Source of the DNA: CBDVBZ01 sp965372355
Lineage (GTDB): Bacteria; Krumholzibacteriota; Krumholzibacteriia; WVZY01
Length of the DNA: 15,822 nucleotides
Direction of reading: 5' to 3'
Assembly: GCA_965372355.1 (NCBI GenBank)
Contig: CBDVBZ010000084.1
Coordinates: forward strand, 1-15,822
This document shows positions 14,251 to 15,822 of the stretch, piece after piece. The notes beneath the pieces were generated by a model. It did no database searches, was not told the origin of the DNA, and saw only the letters and a program-made list of their open reading frames with translations. The position numbers and the translations under genes are program-made. Every line of letters starts with the position of its first letter. Within the stretch, counting starts at the first letter, position 1.

Positions 14251-14381
14251 CGGACGTTCCGGCGGCGACAGCGTTTTTCGAGCAACCCAAAGGGGGCGGC
14301 GGCTCGAACGACAGTTCGAATTCATTGCGTGGGTGGAGAATGCGTAAAGACTCAATTATGGTCTAAGAAGTGTCTAGATAA

Positions 14382-14456
14382 CCGGGGGAAAGTCCATACC
14401 GCGGCGCGCGGTGTGACGCGTGCCGGGAGGGGATACCGCGACCGGCCCCGGCCGCA
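14382..14456 (+). promoter_or_regulatory. GC-rich structured leader before the DUF364 gene, class unassigned
   Basis: The segment holds two related halves, each starting CCGGG and reaching ATACCGCG (14396-14403 and 14433-14440). The first closes as the perfect hairpin ACCGCG-GCG-CGCGGT (14398-14412). The second can form CCGGG/CCCGG and GGGG/CCCC pairings. The same CGCGGT arm could alternatively pair with the second ACCGCG, so two exclusive folds are possible. It ends about 13 nt before ATG 14469, which has no obvious Shine-Dalgarno. It looks like an RNA control element but does not match any riboswitch consensus I can recall. Confidence 0.35.
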
Positions 14457-14468
14457 GAATCTATTGAA

Positions 14469-15203
14469 ATGCGAATCCTTGATGATCTGATATCGACGCT
14501 CGATTTTGACGCCCCCGTACGGGACATACGACAGGGGGTTTTTCACACGGCCGTATTGACTCGTCACTGCGGACTGGCCGCCACACTGCCTCGGGACGCC
14601 CTGCGCCAAAAACCACCATTAGTGACAGAACCCGGATTCCTATGTGACAAAAGTGCACGTGAACTGACCCAGCTAACCTATTCAGAAAGCATACTGGAGG
14701 CGGCCGTCGGCATGGCTGCCCTCAATTCACTCCTGGATGTCGACGAGAAGGCCGTGGTTGAACTCAATGCCGCTGATCTGATCCTGAAAAAAGGAGAAAG
14801 CAAGGCCGTAGCCATCGTCGGGCATTTTCCATTTGTACCGAAGGTCCGCCAAAGAGCAAAGGATCTTTGGGTCATCGAGAAAAACCCGACGGAGGGAGAT
14901 TTCCCCGAAGCAGAGGCCGCTCGTCTGCTCCCTCAGGCGGACGTGGTCGCCATAACGGGGACAGCGTTGACCAACCATACCTTCGAAAACCTGGTCCGGT
15001 TGTGCAGCCCTGCGGCCTTTGTGGTCCTGCTGGGGGACACGACTCCTCTATCCCCCATTTTGTTCGATTACGGTGTGGACGCCCTGGCGGGCACCAGGGT
15101 GATAGACCCTGATTTGGTCCTGAAATGCATCAGCCAGGGCGCCAACTTCAGGCAGATAAAAGGGACAAGGCGCTTGACCATGATGCGGCCTGGGACAGAA
15201 TGA
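14469..15203 (+). CDS. DUF4213/DUF364 family protein, putative heavy-metal/cofactor-related
   Basis: The product has 244 residues. Residues 1-90 fit DUF4213, an enolase-N-terminal-like domain: GVFHTAVLT, CGLAATL and SILEAAVGMAALNSLL (74-89). Residues 95-240 fit DUF364, a Rossmann-like domain: AVAIVGHFPFV (113-123), LWVIEKNP (133-140), QADVVAITGTALTNHTFE (156-173) and VVLLGDTTPLSP (185-196). The family is labelled 'putative heavy-metal chelation' in Pfam, but its reaction is not established. It is cytoplasmic, with no signal peptide. The metallo-hydrolase gene follows after 49 nt and is likely co-transcribed. The structured leader upstream suggests RNA-level control. The start at ATG 14469 is supported by the domain boundary rather than by a ribosome binding site. 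Confidence 0.85.
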   Translation: MRILDDLISTLDFDAPVRDIRQGVFHTAVLTRHCGLAATLPRDALRQKPPLVTEPGFLCDKSARELTQLTYSESILEAAVGMAALNSLLDVDEKAVVELNAADLILKKGESKAVAIVGHFPFVPKVRQRAKDLWVIEKNPTEGDFPEAEAARLLPQADVVAITGTALTNHTFENLVRLCSPAAFVVLLGDTTPLSPILFDYGVDALAGTRVIDPDLVLKCISQGANFRQIKGTRRLTMMRPGTE

Positions 15204-15252
15204 GGTTCGAGAATCCAGCCGTTGCGATTGTATCAAGACAAAAGGAAGAGAA

Positions 15253-15822
15253 ATGGCCATTAACGTAGAGGAAGTCGATAAGGTTGAGGTGCTGACTCTT
15301 CAGGACAACTACATCGACATAGCTGCGTTCGACAGTACTGCCGTTGTCCAACGGGCCATGCCCGTAAAAGACATGGAGATCAAAAACAGCATACTGGCCG
15401 AACACGGTTACTCCGCGGTCGTGACACTCAGCAAAGGCGACAAACCCCGTAGCGTCGTTTTTGATTTCGGGTTCTCTGAGCATGGGGCTTCCTCCAATGC
15501 GGATGCACTGGGAGTCGACCTGAGTACCGTTGAGGCAATGGTTCTCTCTCACGGACACATGGACCACTTCGGAGGATTGGTGCCACTAGCAAAAAGAATG
15601 GGTAAAACGGGCGTGGAACTTGTTTTGCACCCGACGGCTCTCAGAAAACCACGCTATATAAAAGTAACCGAAGATCGCAGATTGAATCTCCCGCCGCTCA
15701 CCAAAGAACGGCTTGAAGACGCGTGTGTGACCCTGGTCAAAACAAAGGAACCCAGATTGCTCTTGGACGGATCCCTTGTTTTTTTGGGTGAGATTCCACG
15801 GAGGACAGAATTCGAAAAAGGA
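15253..15822 (+). CDS. Metallo-beta-lactamase-fold hydrolase (partial, runs off the window)
   Basis: The frame is open from ATG 15253, preceded by AGGAAGAG, to the window end: 190 residues without a stop. SHGHMDHFGG places the zinc ligands at His100, His102, Asp104 and His105, the HxHxDH motif of the fold. The preceding VVFDFGFSEHG corresponds to the usual strand-loop carrying the D-x-G motif. The long N-terminal part and the insert after the metal motif (KPRYIKVTEDRRLNLPPLT) resemble the subgroup often annotated as 7,8-dihydropterin-6-yl-methyl-4-(beta-D-ribofuranosyl)aminobenzene-5'-phosphate synthase. In bacteria that name is usually carried over by similarity. The downstream histidine ligands lie outside the window. 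The 49-nt gap to the DUF364 gene suggests an operon. Confidence 0.85.
   Translation, partial: MAINVEEVDKVEVLTLQDNYIDIAAFDSTAVVQRAMPVKDMEIKNSILAEHGYSAVVTLSKGDKPRSVVFDFGFSEHGASSNADALGVDLSTVEAMVLSHGHMDHFGGLVPLAKRMGKTGVELVLHPTALRKPRYIKVTEDRRLNLPPLTKERLEDACVTLVKTKEPRLLLDGSLVFLGEIPRRTEFEKG

Noticed and set aside
14277..14308. Inverted repeat TTCGAGC...GCTCGAA after the prolyl oligopeptidase gene as a terminator
   Set aside because: The loop is 18 nt, the stem only 7 bp and no T-run follows, so it is not a convincing intrinsic terminator.
13321..14355. Open frame of 344 codons on the minus strand
   Set aside because: It is antisense to the prolyl oligopeptidase catalytic domain, whose motifs are unambiguous. 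The open frame reflects codon bias of the real gene.
14382..14456. Cobalamin riboswitch, RNase P fragment or Moco RNA
   Set aside because: GGGGAAAGTCC and GCCGGGAGG recall parts of these RNAs, but the length is too short and the conserved cores are missing, so no named class is assigned.

Overview
This window comes from a Gram-negative bacterium of moderately high GC content. Supporting features are lipoprotein signal peptides, an outer-membrane beta-barrel ending in phenylalanine, a two-component kinase, and an ECF sigma factor with a membrane partner. The gene mix (a kinase/TolB-type C-terminus, an RRM protein, an S9 peptidase, cobalamin-type radical SAM) fits a poorly characterised lineage of the FCB/candidate-phylum kind. 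The sequence alone does not allow a firm taxonomic call. No rRNA, tRNA, CRISPR array, insertion sequence or prophage gene was found.

Layout. 1-93 is the last 30 codons of an upstream gene. 94-433 has no intact gene but carries a decayed FecR-like fragment on the minus strand. 434-1363 (+) is a secreted lipoprotein with faint SGNH-hydrolase resemblance, and its stop codon abuts that of the next, convergent gene. 1364-3033 (-) is a two-gene operon: a small lipoprotein with a carboxypeptidase-regulatory-like domain, then a radical SAM/SPASM enzyme. It resembles the functionally uncharacterised 'rSAM/lipoprotein system' and has a good sigma-70-like promoter at 3088-3116. 3245-4726 (-) is a B12-binding-domain radical SAM protein with its own promoter. 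5075-5326 (-) is a single-RRM RNA-binding protein with a strong terminator. 5771-8014 (+) is a soluble four-PAS histidine kinase with no response regulator nearby. 8098-9012 (-) is an outer-membrane beta-barrel protein.

9196-10290 (-) is a broken membrane protein gene with MORN-like repeats. It carries two frame changes that cancel each other. 10508-11859 (-) is an ECF sigma factor overlapping a single-pass membrane or lipoprotein partner, with a candidate autoregulatory ECF promoter and a terminator. 12178-14250 (+) is an exported prolyl oligopeptidase. 14469-15203 (+) is a DUF4213/DUF364 protein preceded by a GC-rich structured leader, and 15253 to the window end (+) is a metallo-beta-lactamase-fold hydrolase. 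The last two probably form an operon.

The most interesting items are the rSAM/lipoprotein pair, the sigma partner with two well-supported start sites (cytoplasmic anti-sigma-like segment plus lipobox), the compensated double frameshift, and the structured leader before the DUF364 gene.
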